A stretch of 64,000 nucleotides of DNA, from NCBI RefSeq assembly GCF_014201675.1, contig NZ_JACHEZ010000002.1:124001-188000 (forward strand), given 5' to 3'. This document shows, in pieces, positions 18,424 through 27,145 of the stretch (position 1 is the stretch's first letter; each line of letters opens with the position of its first letter). The position numbers and the translations under genes were made by a program. Below the pieces are notes generated by a model. The model made no database searches and was not told where the DNA came from. It worked only from the letters and a program-made list of their open reading frames with translations. The DNA comes from Oceanithermus desulfurans (GTDB lineage Bacteria > Deinococcota > Deinococci > Deinococcales > Marinithermaceae).

Positions 18424-18801
18424 GTGGAGGTGAGGTACTTGTGGCACATCGAACCCGAGAAAGGGCCGATCTACGCCCAGATCGCCGCGGAGGTGAAGCG
18501 CATGCTGGCCCGCGGTGAGCTCGCTCCCGGCGGCAAGTTGCCCTCGGCGCGGACGCTGGCCGAGGAGGCGCGGGTCAACCCCAACACCGTGGTGCACGCC
18601 TACGCCGAACTCGAGCGCGAGGGCATCACCGAGACCCGCCGCGGCCTGGGCACCTTCGTGCGCGAGGACGTGGACGTCGAGGCGATCCGTAGAAGCGAGC
18701 TGGAAGCGGCCGCGCGCGCCTACCTGCGCACCGCACGGGCGTTGGGCGTGGATCTGGACGCGGCCCGCGAGGTCCTGAAGGAGGTGGCCGATGCACCTTG
18801 A
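18424..18801 (+). CDS. GntR-family (YtrA-type) transcriptional repressor
   Basis: 125 aa. A GntR winged helix fills residues 12-80 (GPIYAQIAAEVKRML, LPSARTLAEEARVNPNTVVHAYAELER, GLGTFV) and a short helical tail of about 45 residues mediates dimerisation, as in the YtrA subfamily that regulates neighbouring ABC transporters. Its 3' end overlaps the ATPase gene by 11 bp, so translation is probably coupled. The palindrome at 18395-18416 is the expected operator. Confidence 0.9.
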   Translation: MEVRYLWHIEPEKGPIYAQIAAEVKRMLARGELAPGGKLPSARTLAEEARVNPNTVVHAYAELEREGITETRRGLGTFVREDVDVEAIRRSELEAAARAYLRTARALGVDLDAAREVLKEVADAP

Positions 18802-19471
18802 ACTCGAACGCGTGACCCGGCGCTTCGGCGGCACCGTGGCGGTCGACGGCCTCTCGCTCGAGCTGCCGACGGGCGGGGTGGTGGGGCTATTGGGCACCAA
18901 CGGCGCCGGCAAGTCGACGACGCTCAAGCTGATGGCCGGCCTGCTCTACCCCGATGCCGGCGAGGTGCGCCTCGACGGCGCGCCGCCACGGCGGGTGCGG
19001 GGCGCGATCGCCTTCTTGCCCGAACGGGGGCAGATGTACGAGTGGCTGGACGTCAGGGGCGCGGTGGGGCTCTTCGGAAGCCTCTACCCCGACTTCCGGC
19101 CGGAGCGGTTTTACGAGCTGCTCGATCAGCTCGAGGTACCGCGCCGCAGCCTGACGCGGCTGTCCAAGGGGCAGCGGGCGCGCTTCCTGCTCGCGGCCAC
19201 GCTGGCGCGCAAGGTGCGGCTCTACTTGCTCGACGAACCGCTGGGCGGGGTGGACCTGATCACCCGCGACCGTATCCTGGCGGCGCTGGTGAGCGAGTGG
19301 CGCGAAGACGCCACCTACGTCCTCTCCACCCACGAGGTGGCCGAGGCCGAGGGCATCTTCGACCGCGCCGTCTTCATGAAGGAAGGGCGGGTGGTCCTCA
19401 ACGCCTCCGCCGAGGAGCTGCGCGAGCGGGGCCAGAGCGTCGCCCAGGCCTTCCGGGAGGTGCTGGCGTGA
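18791..19471 (+). CDS. ABC transporter ATP-binding protein
   Basis: 226 aa nucleotide-binding subunit. Walker A is GTNGAGKST, the signature is LSKGQRARF in place of the usual LSGGQ, Walker B is LYLLDEPLGGVD, and the H-loop is in STHEVAEAEG. It belongs to the exporter-type ABC-2 group. It lies between the GntR repressor and the permease, overlapping both (the permease GTG overlaps its TGA), so the three form one unit. Confidence 0.92.
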   Translation: MHLELERVTRRFGGTVAVDGLSLELPTGGVVGLLGTNGAGKSTTLKLMAGLLYPDAGEVRLDGAPPRRVRGAIAFLPERGQMYEWLDVRGAVGLFGSLYPDFRPERFYELLDQLEVPRRSLTRLSKGQRARFLLAATLARKVRLYLLDEPLGGVDLITRDRILAALVSEWREDATYVLSTHEVAEAEGIFDRAVFMKEGRVVLNASAEELRERGQSVAQAFREVLA

Positions 19472-20244
19472 ACCTCATCACCCTGGAACTGCGCAAACAC
19501 CGGCTCCTGACCTTTGGCCTCGCCCTGCTCCTGCTCGTCTGGGTCGCCTGGCTGGCCCGCGGGGTGAGCGGCGGCGACCCGCTGCTCACGCTGGGGCTGG
19601 GGCTGGGCTCGCTGCTGGCCATCGCCCCCTTCGGCGTCCTCGTGCCGATCGTGCTGGCACGCGCCCTCGCCGGCGAAGCGGCCGGGCCCCTGGCCTTTTT
19701 GCTCGAAAGCCCCCGCAGCGGTTGGGCGCACGTGGCGGCGCGCTTCGGGGTCGGCTTCGCCGTCCTCGGCGTCTACTACGCGGTGCTCGTGGTCACGGTC
19801 CACTGGGTGGCCGCGGCGGCGGGGGTCCGCTACGATGCCTGGCTGCCGCTCGCGGTCTGGGTCTACACCGTCGCCGGTTGGGCGGCGCCGCTCTTGGCGC
19901 TGGGGCTGGTCTACGGGCTGCTGCTCAGCGCCTACCGCCCCGGCCGCGGCGGGCAGATCGTCGCCGTGGCCGCCAGCGCCGGGGTGCTGGCGGGGTGGTC
20001 GTGGCTGGGCCGCTTCGCCCTGGAGCGGCTGGGCTTCCTGCCCCAGCTGCCCCTTCCCCATCTCGTCCTACCGGAAAAGGTCGGTCGCTTCTTCGGCATC
20101 ACCGGCGGCGCCCTGGACCTCAAGGCGGGGCTCGAGCCGCTGGTGCAGAGCATCCCCACCGCGCCGGTCTGGGTGGGGCTGGTGGTGACGCTGGCGCTGC
20201 TCGTGGTGGCGGCGCGGCTTTGGGAGGAGGCGGAGTGGGCATGA
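19468..20244 (+). CDS. ABC-2-like permease subunit
   Basis: 258-aa membrane protein with six predicted helices (about residues 12-30, 40-70, 88-115, 125-150, 160-180 and 235-252) and no recognised motif beyond the ABC-2 pattern. Start GTG 19468 overlaps the ATPase stop. The substrate is unknown; YtrA-controlled ABC exporters often respond to envelope stress or antimicrobials, which is inference from the family. Confidence 0.8.
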   Translation: MNLITLELRKHRLLTFGLALLLLVWVAWLARGVSGGDPLLTLGLGLGSLLAIAPFGVLVPIVLARALAGEAAGPLAFLLESPRSGWAHVAARFGVGFAVLGVYYAVLVVTVHWVAAAAGVRYDAWLPLAVWVYTVAGWAAPLLALGLVYGLLLSAYRPGRGGQIVAVAASAGVLAGWSWLGRFALERLGFLPQLPLPHLVLPEKVGRFFGITGGALDLKAGLEPLVQSIPTAPVWVGLVVTLALLVVAARLWEEAEWA

Positions 20245-20759
20245 GCTACGAACTCTACCTGTACCTGCCGATCGCGCTCTTCTACCTGGCGCTGCTGGCG
20301 CTGGCCCTCTGGGGGGCCTGGCTGGGCTGGACCCGCAGCAAGAGCCCCACCGCGCGCGGCTTCGTTGTGGCCATGTCGCTGCTCTGGGCGGGGTTCACGC
20401 TCACGGGCGCGGCCGGGACCTACCGCGAGATCCAGCGCGTCGGCCTCGAGGGGCTGATGTCGGGCCAGCTCGAGACCCCGCTCACCGGCAGCTACCGCAG
20501 CTGCGTCCTCTGCTACGAAGGGCCGGCGGGCCGGGTCTACGTGGTGGCCGCCTCGCGCATCGAGGACGCGAACTACCAGCTCTCGGAGCCGAAACCCGCC
20601 CGCTACAGCCTGCGCTTCAAGGGCGGCACCGTCTACGCGGACGGCCGCGCGCTGGAGCCCGGCTGCCGCACGGGCGAGGCGGCCCCCGGCACGCAGTTCG
20701 TCGTCCCCCGGGCCACGGGGTTCCGGCTCGAGGTGGGCGACGCCGCCAGCTGCGACTGA
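20241..20759 (+). CDS. Small membrane protein of the GntR-ABC operon
   Basis: 172 aa, family not recognised. Two N-terminal membrane helices (residues 4-27 and 40-60) are followed by a roughly 100-residue, probably extracytoplasmic beta-rich domain with four cysteines, two as CVLC near residue 86 and others in PGCRTG and the terminal ASCD. The ATG overlaps the permease stop (ATGA), so it is the last gene of the operon, ending at an intrinsic terminator. It may be an accessory subunit of the transporter. Confidence 0.7.
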   Translation: MSYELYLYLPIALFYLALLALALWGAWLGWTRSKSPTARGFVVAMSLLWAGFTLTGAAGTYREIQRVGLEGLMSGQLETPLTGSYRSCVLCYEGPAGRVYVVAASRIEDANYQLSEPKPARYSLRFKGGTVYADGRALEPGCRTGEAAPGTQFVVPRATGFRLEVGDAASCD

Positions 20760-20777
20760 GCCGACCGCCGCGGTCCG

Positions 20778-20801
20778 CCCCCTCCGGCACGCCGGAGGGG
20801 G
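20778..20801 (+). terminator. Intrinsic terminator after the ABC operon
   Basis: CCCCCTCCGGC and GCCGGAGGGGG form an 11-bp GC-rich stem with a 2-nt loop, followed by TTTA. The T-run merges into the TAGCAT box used for pgi. Confidence 0.8.
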
Positions 20802-20815
20802 TTTAGCATGGAGGT

Positions 20816-22159
20816 ATGCTCCAGGTGGACTTTGCCAACCTCGACGCCTCCCGTATCGGCCCCGACCAAGGGGTGGAGTGGACCCGTGAGCTCGAGGCGG
20901 CCGCACCGCGGCTGGAAGCCGCGCGCGACGCGCTCTGGGAGCGGGCCGGCGACCCCGCGGCGATGCTCGGCTGGGTGCACCTCCCCGAGGCCACCGACGT
21001 GCTGCGTAGCGTGCAGCGCTTCGTGCTGGCGCAGGAGGGGGTGCGCGACGTGCTGGTGCTGGGCATCGGCGGCTCGGCCCTGGGGGCCAAGGCCCTGGAC
21101 GCCGCGCTGGGCGGCGCGGGGGCACGCCTCCACTTCGTCGACAACGTCGAGCCCGAGCCGGTGGCGGCGCTGCTGGACCGCCTGGACCCGGCCGCCACCC
21201 TGGTCAACGTGATCAGCAAGTCGGGAACGACCGCCGAAACGATGGCGGCCTTCCTGATCGCGCTGGACTGGCTACGCCGGGCCCTGGGCCCGCGCTGGAA
21301 GGACCGGGTCGTCGTCACCACCGACCCCGAGCGCGGGGTGCTGCGCCCCTACGCCGAGCGGCACGGCCTGGCCAGCTTCGAGATTCCCCCCGACGTGGGC
21401 GGCCGCTTCAGCGTCTTCAGCCCCGTGGGGCTCCTCCCCCTGGCGCTCGCCGGGGTGGACGTCGCCGGCCTGCTCGCGGGCGCGCGCATGGCGGGGGCGC
21501 TCGCGCGTGCCGACGCCGGCGGCAACCTGCCGGCGCAGACGGCGCTCGCCCAGTACCTGGCCTGGCGCAAGGGGCAGCGGATCAGCGTGCTCATGCCCTA
21601 CTCTTCCCGGCTGGCGCTCCTGCCCTCCTGGTTCGTGCAGCTGCACGCCGAGAGCCTGGGCAAGGCCTACGACCGCTCCGGCAGCCGCGTTCACGTGGGC
21701 CCCACGCCGCTGCCCGCGGTGGGCGCCACCGACCAGCACGCCCAGGTGCAGCTCTTCCGCGAGGGGCCCTTTGACAAGCTCGTCGTCTTCGTACGCCACC
21801 GCGAGGCCGACCGCGACCTGATCCTGCCGGCCGAGGAGGGCCTGGAGGAGCTGGGCTACCTCTTCGGCAAGAGCCTCTTCCAGCTCCTCCGCGCCGAGGC
21901 CGCGGCGACCGCCCACGCCCTGGCGGAGGCGCGGCGGCCCAACTACACCATCGTCCTCGAGCAGATCGACGCCTACCACCTCGGCTGGCTGCTGCAGCAC
22001 CTGATGTGGCAGACCGCGTTCCTGGGCGAACTCTTCGACGTCAACGCCTTCGACCAGCCCGGGGTGGAGCTGGGCAAGCGCTACACCTACGCGCTCTTGG
22101 GCCGCCCCGGCTACGAGGAGCTGGCCGCGGAGCTGGCGCGCGCGGGGGTGGAGCCGTGA
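20816..22159 (+). CDS. pgi: Glucose-6-phosphate isomerase
   Basis: Interconverts glucose-6-phosphate and fructose-6-phosphate in glycolysis. 447 aa, the size of short bacterial PGIs. Conserved segments: VLGIGGSALGAKAL, the phosphate-binding SKSGTTAETM, GGRFSVFSPVGLLPLA, and the C-terminal motif VNAFDQPGVELGK. ATG 20816 lies 6 nt after TAGCAT (20804-20809). The GGAGG just before the ATG is too close to act as a ribosome-binding site, so leaderless translation is more likely. The hydrolase gene overlaps its stop. Confidence 0.96.
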   Translation: MLQVDFANLDASRIGPDQGVEWTRELEAAAPRLEAARDALWERAGDPAAMLGWVHLPEATDVLRSVQRFVLAQEGVRDVLVLGIGGSALGAKALDAALGGAGARLHFVDNVEPEPVAALLDRLDPAATLVNVISKSGTTAETMAAFLIALDWLRRALGPRWKDRVVVTTDPERGVLRPYAERHGLASFEIPPDVGGRFSVFSPVGLLPLALAGVDVAGLLAGARMAGALARADAGGNLPAQTALAQYLAWRKGQRISVLMPYSSRLALLPSWFVQLHAESLGKAYDRSGSRVHVGPTPLPAVGATDQHAQVQLFREGPFDKLVVFVRHREADRDLILPAEEGLEELGYLFGKSLFQLLRAEAAATAHALAEARRPNYTIVLEQIDAYHLGWLLQHLMWQTAFLGELFDVNAFDQPGVELGKRYTYALLGRPGYEELAAELARAGVEP

Positions 22160-23016
22160 CCGAAGCGGGGCTGGCCGCCAGCTCCGCGGCGCTGGCGGCG
22201 GGCTACCTAGGCGCCTCGCTGCAGCTCGTCTGGCGGCAGAGCCGGCCGCGGCGCGAGGTCACCGGGCTCACGCCGGCCCTCTACGGACTGGACTTCAGCG
22301 AGGTCCGGGTGAGGAGCCGCGACGGGCTCGAGCTGGCGGGCTGGTGGGTGCCCGGCGGGCGCGAGCGCAAGGCGGCGCTTTTGGTCCACGGCCTGAACGC
22401 CAGCAAGTCGAGCCCCTACGTGCTGCCGGCGCTGCCCGTCTACGCCCAGCAGGGCTACGGGGTGCTGCTTTTGGACCTGCGCGCCCACGGCGCCTCCCCG
22501 GGCGGGCGCACCACCCTGGGGGCGCTCGAGCTGCGCGACGTGCTGGGCGGCCTCGACTGGCTGGCCCAGCGCGGCTTCCCCCGCGAGGCCGTGGTGCTGC
22601 ACGGCTGGAGCATGGGGGCGTCCACGGTGCTGCGGGTGGCCGCGGGCGAGTCTGTGCGCGCGGTGGTGGCCGACTCGGGCTACGCGCGGCTGAGCCGGCT
22701 GCTGCGCCAGCGCATGGGCCCCTGGCTCTACCCCGGCGCGGCGCTGGCGAGCCGCTGGCTGCTGGGGGTGAACCTCGCCGCCGTGGACCCGGAGGCGGCG
22801 ACGGCGCGGCTGCGCGCGGCGGGCACACCCCTCTTCCTGCTGCACGGCAACGCCGACCGCACCGTCCCCTACGACCACGCCCTGCGGCTGCACGCGGCCT
22901 ACCCCGAGGCGCGGCTGTGGACCCTCGAGGGCTTCCCCCACGTCTCCGCCTGGCGCCACCCCGAGTACGCCGCCCGCCTGCACGCGTTCCTTTCCGGTTT
23001 AGGAGGTCGCTGGTGA
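22156..23016 (+). CDS. Alpha/beta hydrolase
   Basis: 286 aa. Nucleophile elbow GWSMGAST, acid in GNADRTVPY and histidine in FPHVSAWR give a complete triad; HGLNASKS supplies the oxyanion region. A short hydrophobic N-terminal stretch (residues 4-24) may anchor it. GTG 22156 overlaps the pgi TGA. The next gene starts inside its stop (GTGA), so pgi, this gene and the CDGSH gene are one operon. Substrate unknown. Confidence 0.87.
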   Translation: MTEAGLAASSAALAAGYLGASLQLVWRQSRPRREVTGLTPALYGLDFSEVRVRSRDGLELAGWWVPGGRERKAALLVHGLNASKSSPYVLPALPVYAQQGYGVLLLDLRAHGASPGGRTTLGALELRDVLGGLDWLAQRGFPREAVVLHGWSMGASTVLRVAAGESVRAVVADSGYARLSRLLRQRMGPWLYPGAALASRWLLGVNLAAVDPEAATARLRAAGTPLFLLHGNADRTVPYDHALRLHAAYPEARLWTLEGFPHVSAWRHPEYAARLHAFLSGLGGRW

Positions 23017-23222
23017 AGCTACGTTTTCGCGAAGACGGACCGCTCGTGATCGACCTGCCCGAAGGCAGCCGCTTCGTCCTCGACGGGGTGGAGCACACCC
23101 TACAGCGCCCGAAGCTGGCGCTGTGCCGCTGCGGCGGCTCGGGGAGGAAACCCTTCTGCGACGGCACCCACAAGCGCACGGGTTTCCGCGCCCCCGCGGG
23201 GTGGCTCGCGATCGACGACTAG
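23013..23222 (+). CDS. CDGSH-type iron-sulfur protein
   Basis: 69 aa. The motif CRCGGSGRKPFCDGTH carries the 3-Cys/1-His ligands of a CDGSH 2Fe-2S cluster. Such small proteins act in electron transfer or redox sensing. GTG 23013 is preceded by AGGAGGT and overlaps the hydrolase stop. Its stop shares the tetranucleotide CTAG (23219-23222) with the convergent GNAT gene. Confidence 0.92.
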   Translation: MKLRFREDGPLVIDLPEGSRFVLDGVEHTLQRPKLALCRCGGSGRKPFCDGTHKRTGFRAPAGWLAIDD

Positions 23223-23860
23223 TCGAGTTCCTTGACGAGGCGCAGGTGCTCCAGCGCCTCGCCGGCGTAGGGCTTCCAGAACGGCGAGCGCCAGCGGGCG
23301 TAGACCCGGAAGCCGAACCGGCGGTAGAGCCGCAGCGCCGCCTCGTTGCGCTCGGTGGTGGCGAGCTGGACCCCCGGCACCCCGCGCCCACGCAGGCAGT
23401 CGAGGAAGCGCGTCATCAGCGCCGAGCCCACGCCGCGGCCGCGCGCCTCGGGCAGCGCGTTGATGTGCAGCTCGGCGGGGAAGCGGTCCGAGGGCGCGCG
23501 CTCCCCGGGCTGCCGTAGCGACCGCCAGAGGTAGAGGAGGTCGCGCAAGAAGCGCGGGTAGCAGCCGCGCACCAGCCCCCCGAGCAGCACCCGCACCAGC
23601 CGCCGGCGGGCCCAGCGGGGCAGGGCCTCGGGGTCGCAGGCGCCGATCACGTAGGCGACGACCCGGCCCTCCGCTTCGGCCACGAAGTTGCAGCAGCCGG
23701 CCTCGAGGTAGGGGCGCACGAAGACGTCGGTCCACAGCGCCTCGTCGGGGAAGAAGCGCTCGATCGGCGCGCCCAGCAGCCCGGTCCGGTGCGAGATGCG
23801 GCCCACGGCCGCAAGGTCGGCGGGGGTGGCGGCTCGGATCCGCAGGGGTGCAGGGGGCAT
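23219..23860 (-). CDS. GNAT-family N-acetyltransferase
   Basis: 213 aa. The acetyl-CoA-binding motif is EARGRGVGSALM, followed by the ATTERNEAALRLYRRFGFRV segment typical of GNAT motif B. Start ATG 23860; no TANNNT box at leaderless distance, although TATACT is present 16 nt upstream. Substrate unknown. Convergent with the CDGSH gene, sharing CTAG at their ends. Confidence 0.87.
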   Translation of the reverse strand: MPPAPLRIRAATPADLAAVGRISHRTGLLGAPIERFFPDEALWTDVFVRPYLEAGCCNFVAEAEGRVVAYVIGACDPEALPRWARRRLVRVLLGGLVRGCYPRFLRDLLYLWRSLRQPGERAPSDRFPAELHINALPEARGRGVGSALMTRFLDCLRGRGVPGVQLATTERNEAALRLYRRFGFRVYARWRSPFWKPYAGEALEHLRLVKELD

Positions 23861-23887
23861 GAGATCGTCCTGCCTTAGTATAGGTCC

Positions 23888-24943
23888 GTGAACCCGACGC
23901 CCCGCTGGCTCTGGCTCGCCGCGCTCGTCGTCGTCTTCGTCGGCGTCAGCGAGGCGCTGCGGCTGTGGTGGCGGCTCGACCTGCTCGAGCGCCTGCTCGC
24001 GGGGTTGCTGGCGCTCAGCGTCTGGGCCTTCATCAACGGCCGCTGGATCTTCGCCTACTACCACGCGCTGCGGGCCTCGTGGATCAGCCGGCGGCTGCCG
24101 CCGCTGGCGGGGCTGGCCGCGGACGACCGCCTCCTCGTCCTCGCGCCCCACCCCGACGACGAGGTGCTCGCCGCCGCCGGCCAGATCCTGCAGGCGCTGG
24201 AGGCCGGCGCGCGGGTGCGCGTGGTCTGGCTCACCGCCGGCGACGCCTTCGACCTGGCCTCGGGGCGTCCGGCGCCCAGGCCCGAGGCCATGCGCGCGCT
24301 CGCGACGAAGCGCATGGAGGAGGCGCGCGCGGCCACGGCGCAGCTGGGGCTCGGGGAGGCGGACCGGATCTTCCTGGGCTACCCCGACCAGGGGCTGTTG
24401 CGCCTCTTCCTCACCCACTACTACCTCCCCTTCACCAGCCCCCACACGCGCCTGGCCGAGGTGGCCTATGCGGGCAGCCTGCGCCCGGGGGCGCGCTACA
24501 CCGGCCGCGACCTCGAGACCGACCTGGAGGCGGTGCTGCGCGACTTCGCGCCCACCCGGGTGCTGGCGCCCAGCCCCCTCGACGCCCACCCCGACCACCA
24601 GGCGGCGGCGTACTTTGCCATGCGCATCATGGGCAAGCTGGGCTGGGAGGAGCGGCTGCGCTACTACATCGTCCACGGCGGCTACGAGTACCCCCTGCCC
24701 AAGGGGCTGCACCCGCGGCTGCCGCTCTATCCGGCGCCCCGCGGGCGGCGGCTGCCCTGGCGCAAGCTCGAGCTTTCGGACGAGCAGATCGAGCGCAAGC
24801 TCGCCGCCGCCCGCGCCCACGCCTCGCAGCTGCGGCTGATCGGGAACTTCATGCTCGCCTTCGTGCGCCGCACCGAGCTGGCCAGCCCCCTGCCGATCCC
24901 GGCGCGGGTCGTTCCCGAGGACCTGGGCCTCGAAGAGGTCTAG
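23888..24943 (+). CDS. PIG-L/LmbE-family deacetylase, membrane-anchored
   Basis: 351 aa. Two N-terminal membrane helices (residues 8-25 and 36-55) precede a PIG-L domain with the zinc motif APHPDDEVL and the downstream HPDHQAAAY. Such enzymes remove N-acetyl groups from amino sugars or small thiol conjugates. The anchor is an addition to the usual soluble form. GTG 23888 lies 6 nt after TAGTAT (23876-23881). Its stop shares CTAG (24940-24943) with the next convergent gene. Confidence 0.88.
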   Translation: MNPTPRWLWLAALVVVFVGVSEALRLWWRLDLLERLLAGLLALSVWAFINGRWIFAYYHALRASWISRRLPPLAGLAADDRLLVLAPHPDDEVLAAAGQILQALEAGARVRVVWLTAGDAFDLASGRPAPRPEAMRALATKRMEEARAATAQLGLGEADRIFLGYPDQGLLRLFLTHYYLPFTSPHTRLAEVAYAGSLRPGARYTGRDLETDLEAVLRDFAPTRVLAPSPLDAHPDHQAAAYFAMRIMGKLGWEERLRYYIVHGGYEYPLPKGLHPRLPLYPAPRGRRLPWRKLELSDEQIERKLAAARAHASQLRLIGNFMLAFVRRTELASPLPIPARVVPEDLGLEEV

Positions 24944-25296
24944 CGCGGCAGCAGCGGCTCCAGATAGGCGAAGGCCGGCCCCCACTCGAACTCGTAGACG
25001 CTGCCCGAGGGGGTGGTGAACTCGAGCAGGTCGGGGCCGGGCACCCGCACCTTGCGCAGCGTGAGCAGCCCCTCGGGCTCGAGCAGCTCGACGGTCGCGG
25101 TGGTGTAGTTGGGGGCGTCGTTGGGTTTGTCCTCGAGCTCCTCGGGGTCCATCGTCGGGTAGCCGGGGGCCTGGAGCCGCGCCAGCGCCTCGGCCAGCTC
25201 GATCGCGAGCAGGCGCAGGCGCTCCTCGGCGGTGCCGTCGGAGAGCACGAGCTCGATCGTCTCACCCTTGCGCGCAGCGGAGAGTCCCTTGGGCAT
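24940..25296 (-). CDS. Conserved-looking small protein of unknown function
   Basis: 118 aa, not recognised. Mixed alpha/beta composition: a helix around residues 22-42 (LRLLAIELAEALARLQ), an acidic stretch (DPEELEDKPND), then beta-rich sequence. No signal peptide, membrane segment or cysteine. Start ATG 25296 is preceded by GAGGAGGT and an upstream TATAAT (minus strand, 25317-25322), so it is expressed from its own leadered promoter. Confidence 0.65.
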   Translation of the reverse strand: MPKGLSAARKGETIELVLSDGTAEERLRLLAIELAEALARLQAPGYPTMDPEELEDKPNDAPNYTTATVELLEPEGLLTLRKVRVPGPDLLEFTTPSGSVYEFEWGPAFAYLEPLLPR

Positions 25297-25388
25297 GGCC
25301 CACCTCCTCATTGAACATTATACGCTCAACTTTTATTACTGTATACGTGCAACCCCGGGCCCCCGCCCACCCGATAGAATGCGTAACG

Positions 25389-25922
25389 ATGCGTTACGGA
25401 ACCCTGCTCCTGCTCCTCGCGCTGCTCCTCGGCGGCTGCAAGGGCGGCGCCAGCTACACCGTGGTACGCAGCGGCGGCTGGGACGGTCCGCCGCCCGCGC
25501 CCCGGGGCGAGGTGCTGCTCACCCTCATCACCCCCGACGGCCGCAGCTACGATCTCGACCGCGCCGGGATCGAGCAGCTGACCTGGGTGCGGCGCACCAC
25601 CCGGCACCACCCCCACGAGACCGACCCCCCCTCCACCTTCGAGGGGGTGCTGCTGGACCAGATCATCCGCGAGCTGGACCTCGACACCCAGGGGCTGGTG
25701 GTGCGCTTCGTCGCCCTCGACGACTACCGCATCGACCGGCCCTGGGCGGAGCTGGCGCCGCTCGAGCCGATCCTCGCCCTGGTGCAGGACGGCCGCCCGC
25801 TCACCCTGGAGAACTACGGTCCGGTGCGGGTGATCTTCCCCTACGACCGGCTGAAGCCCGACCCCACCCGGTACAATGCCCTGTGGGTGTGGCAGGTCCG
25901 CGTCGTCGAATTCCACTACTGA
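25389..25922 (+). CDS. Lipoprotein with molybdopterin-oxidoreductase-like (sulfite oxidase) fold
   Basis: 177 aa. Signal peptide with lipobox LLGGC (Cys at residue 18). The rest resembles the small domain related to the sulfite-oxidase/YedY molybdopterin fold: LLDQIIRELDL, RFVALDDYRID, ILALVQDGRPLTLENYGPVRVIFPYD. It is far shorter than a catalytic enzyme and has no conserved molybdopterin Cys, so a ligand-binding sensory role is more likely. It overlaps the downstream histidine kinase, an arrangement I recall from other bacteria. TAGAAT (25375-25380) lies 8 nt before ATG 25389. Confidence 0.72.
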   Translation: MRYGTLLLLLALLLGGCKGGASYTVVRSGGWDGPPPAPRGEVLLTLITPDGRSYDLDRAGIEQLTWVRRTTRHHPHETDPPSTFEGVLLDQIIRELDLDTQGLVVRFVALDDYRIDRPWAELAPLEPILALVQDGRPLTLENYGPVRVIFPYDRLKPDPTRYNALWVWQVRVVEFHY

Positions 25923-27145
25923 ACCCCAGCCTGCTGGCGGCGGGGCTGATCGTCGCCTTGCTGCTGCTCGCCGGGCTGCTCTTCTACGAACAGTCGCGGC
26001 TGGAGTCGGCGATCACCAACGCCCGCGCCGCCAACTCCGCCTACCAGTACTCCCAGCTCGAGCGCGACCTGCTCAAGGCGGCGCTGATCTGCGGCCGCAG
26101 CGGCCTCGACCCGGTGCGCGCCACCAACCTGGAGCAGCGCGCGCGCCTGGCCGTCCACAGCTACAGTTTCCCCCTGCTCGCCCCCGAGAGCCGGCGCATC
26201 CTGGAGCGGCTGCTGGCGGCGCTCGAGGCCGAGTCGGCGCGCGGCTGGCCCTGCGGGCGGCTCGAGGCCTGGGCCGACCGGGTGCACCCCATCGTCATCG
26301 AGGCGACCGAGGTCTCCAGCACGGTGCGCTCGAACCTGCTCGTGCAGCTGCGCGACTACCGCCGCGACACCCTGTTCGGCTTCGTGATCGTCCTGCTCTT
26401 CGCCGCGGCCTACCTCTACTACCAGGCGCGCCAGGTGCTGGGCCAGCGCCGCCGCATCGCCGATTTGGAGAGCGAGGGGGCCTTCAAGACCCGGCTCCTG
26501 GGCATGGTGGCCCACGAGCTGCGCACCCCCATCGCCACCATCGTGGGGTTCAGCGAGCTGCTCGACGACCCCAAGGCCGACCACCGCCGCTACCTGCAGC
26601 GCATCCAGAACGCCGCCCGGCGGCTGGGCCAGACGCTGGCCACCTTCCTGGACCTCTACCGCCTGGAGTCGGGTCAGCGCCTCGAGCTCGAGCGGCGGCC
26701 GGTGCGGCTGGGGGCGCTGATCGAGGAGGCCGCGGAGATGCTGCAGGTCCAGTTCCCGGGCCGCTTCCGGCTCGAGCCCGAAGCTGGCGAGGTCGTCGTC
26801 ATCGGCGACGAGGGCCGCCTCTTCTCGACGGTGCTCAACCTGCTCACCAACGCCGCCAAGTACGGCCCCGAGGGCGAGCCGGTGCGCATCCGCCTCGCCT
26901 GCGCCGACGGCACCGCCCGCGTCGAGGTCTACGATGGCGGCCCCCCGCTGGAGGCGGGGGAGGCGGAGGCGATCTTCCAGCCCTGGACGCGCCTCGCCCG
27001 CCACCGCGGCCGCGAGGGGCACGGCCTGGGGCTGGCGGTGGCGCGCGAGGTCGTCGCCCAGCACGGCGGGCGCATCGGCTGGGAGGCGCGCCCCCCGGGG
27101 CAGGTCTTCTGGTTCGAGCTTCCCTGCGAAACCGCTAGTCCGTGA
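25889..27145 (+). CDS. Sensor histidine kinase
   Basis: 418 aa. N-terminal membrane helix (residues 13-33), a periplasmic sensor region of about 130 residues with two cysteines (ALICGRSG, WPCGRLE), a second helix (near 165-185), then HisKA with the phosphoacceptor in MVAHELRTPIA (near residue 209), N-box LNLLTNAAKYGP and G-box HGLGLAVAREV. GTG 25889 lies inside the lipoprotein gene (34-bp overlap); no better start is seen and TACAAT lies at 25872-25877. The lipoprotein is the probable periplasmic sensor partner. Confidence 0.85.
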   Translation: MAGPRRRIPLLNPSLLAAGLIVALLLLAGLLFYEQSRLESAITNARAANSAYQYSQLERDLLKAALICGRSGLDPVRATNLEQRARLAVHSYSFPLLAPESRRILERLLAALEAESARGWPCGRLEAWADRVHPIVIEATEVSSTVRSNLLVQLRDYRRDTLFGFVIVLLFAAAYLYYQARQVLGQRRRIADLESEGAFKTRLLGMVAHELRTPIATIVGFSELLDDPKADHRRYLQRIQNAARRLGQTLATFLDLYRLESGQRLELERRPVRLGALIEEAAEMLQVQFPGRFRLEPEAGEVVVIGDEGRLFSTVLNLLTNAAKYGPEGEPVRIRLACADGTARVEVYDGGPPLEAGEAEAIFQPWTRLARHRGREGHGLGLAVAREVVAQHGGRIGWEARPPGQVFWFELPCETASP

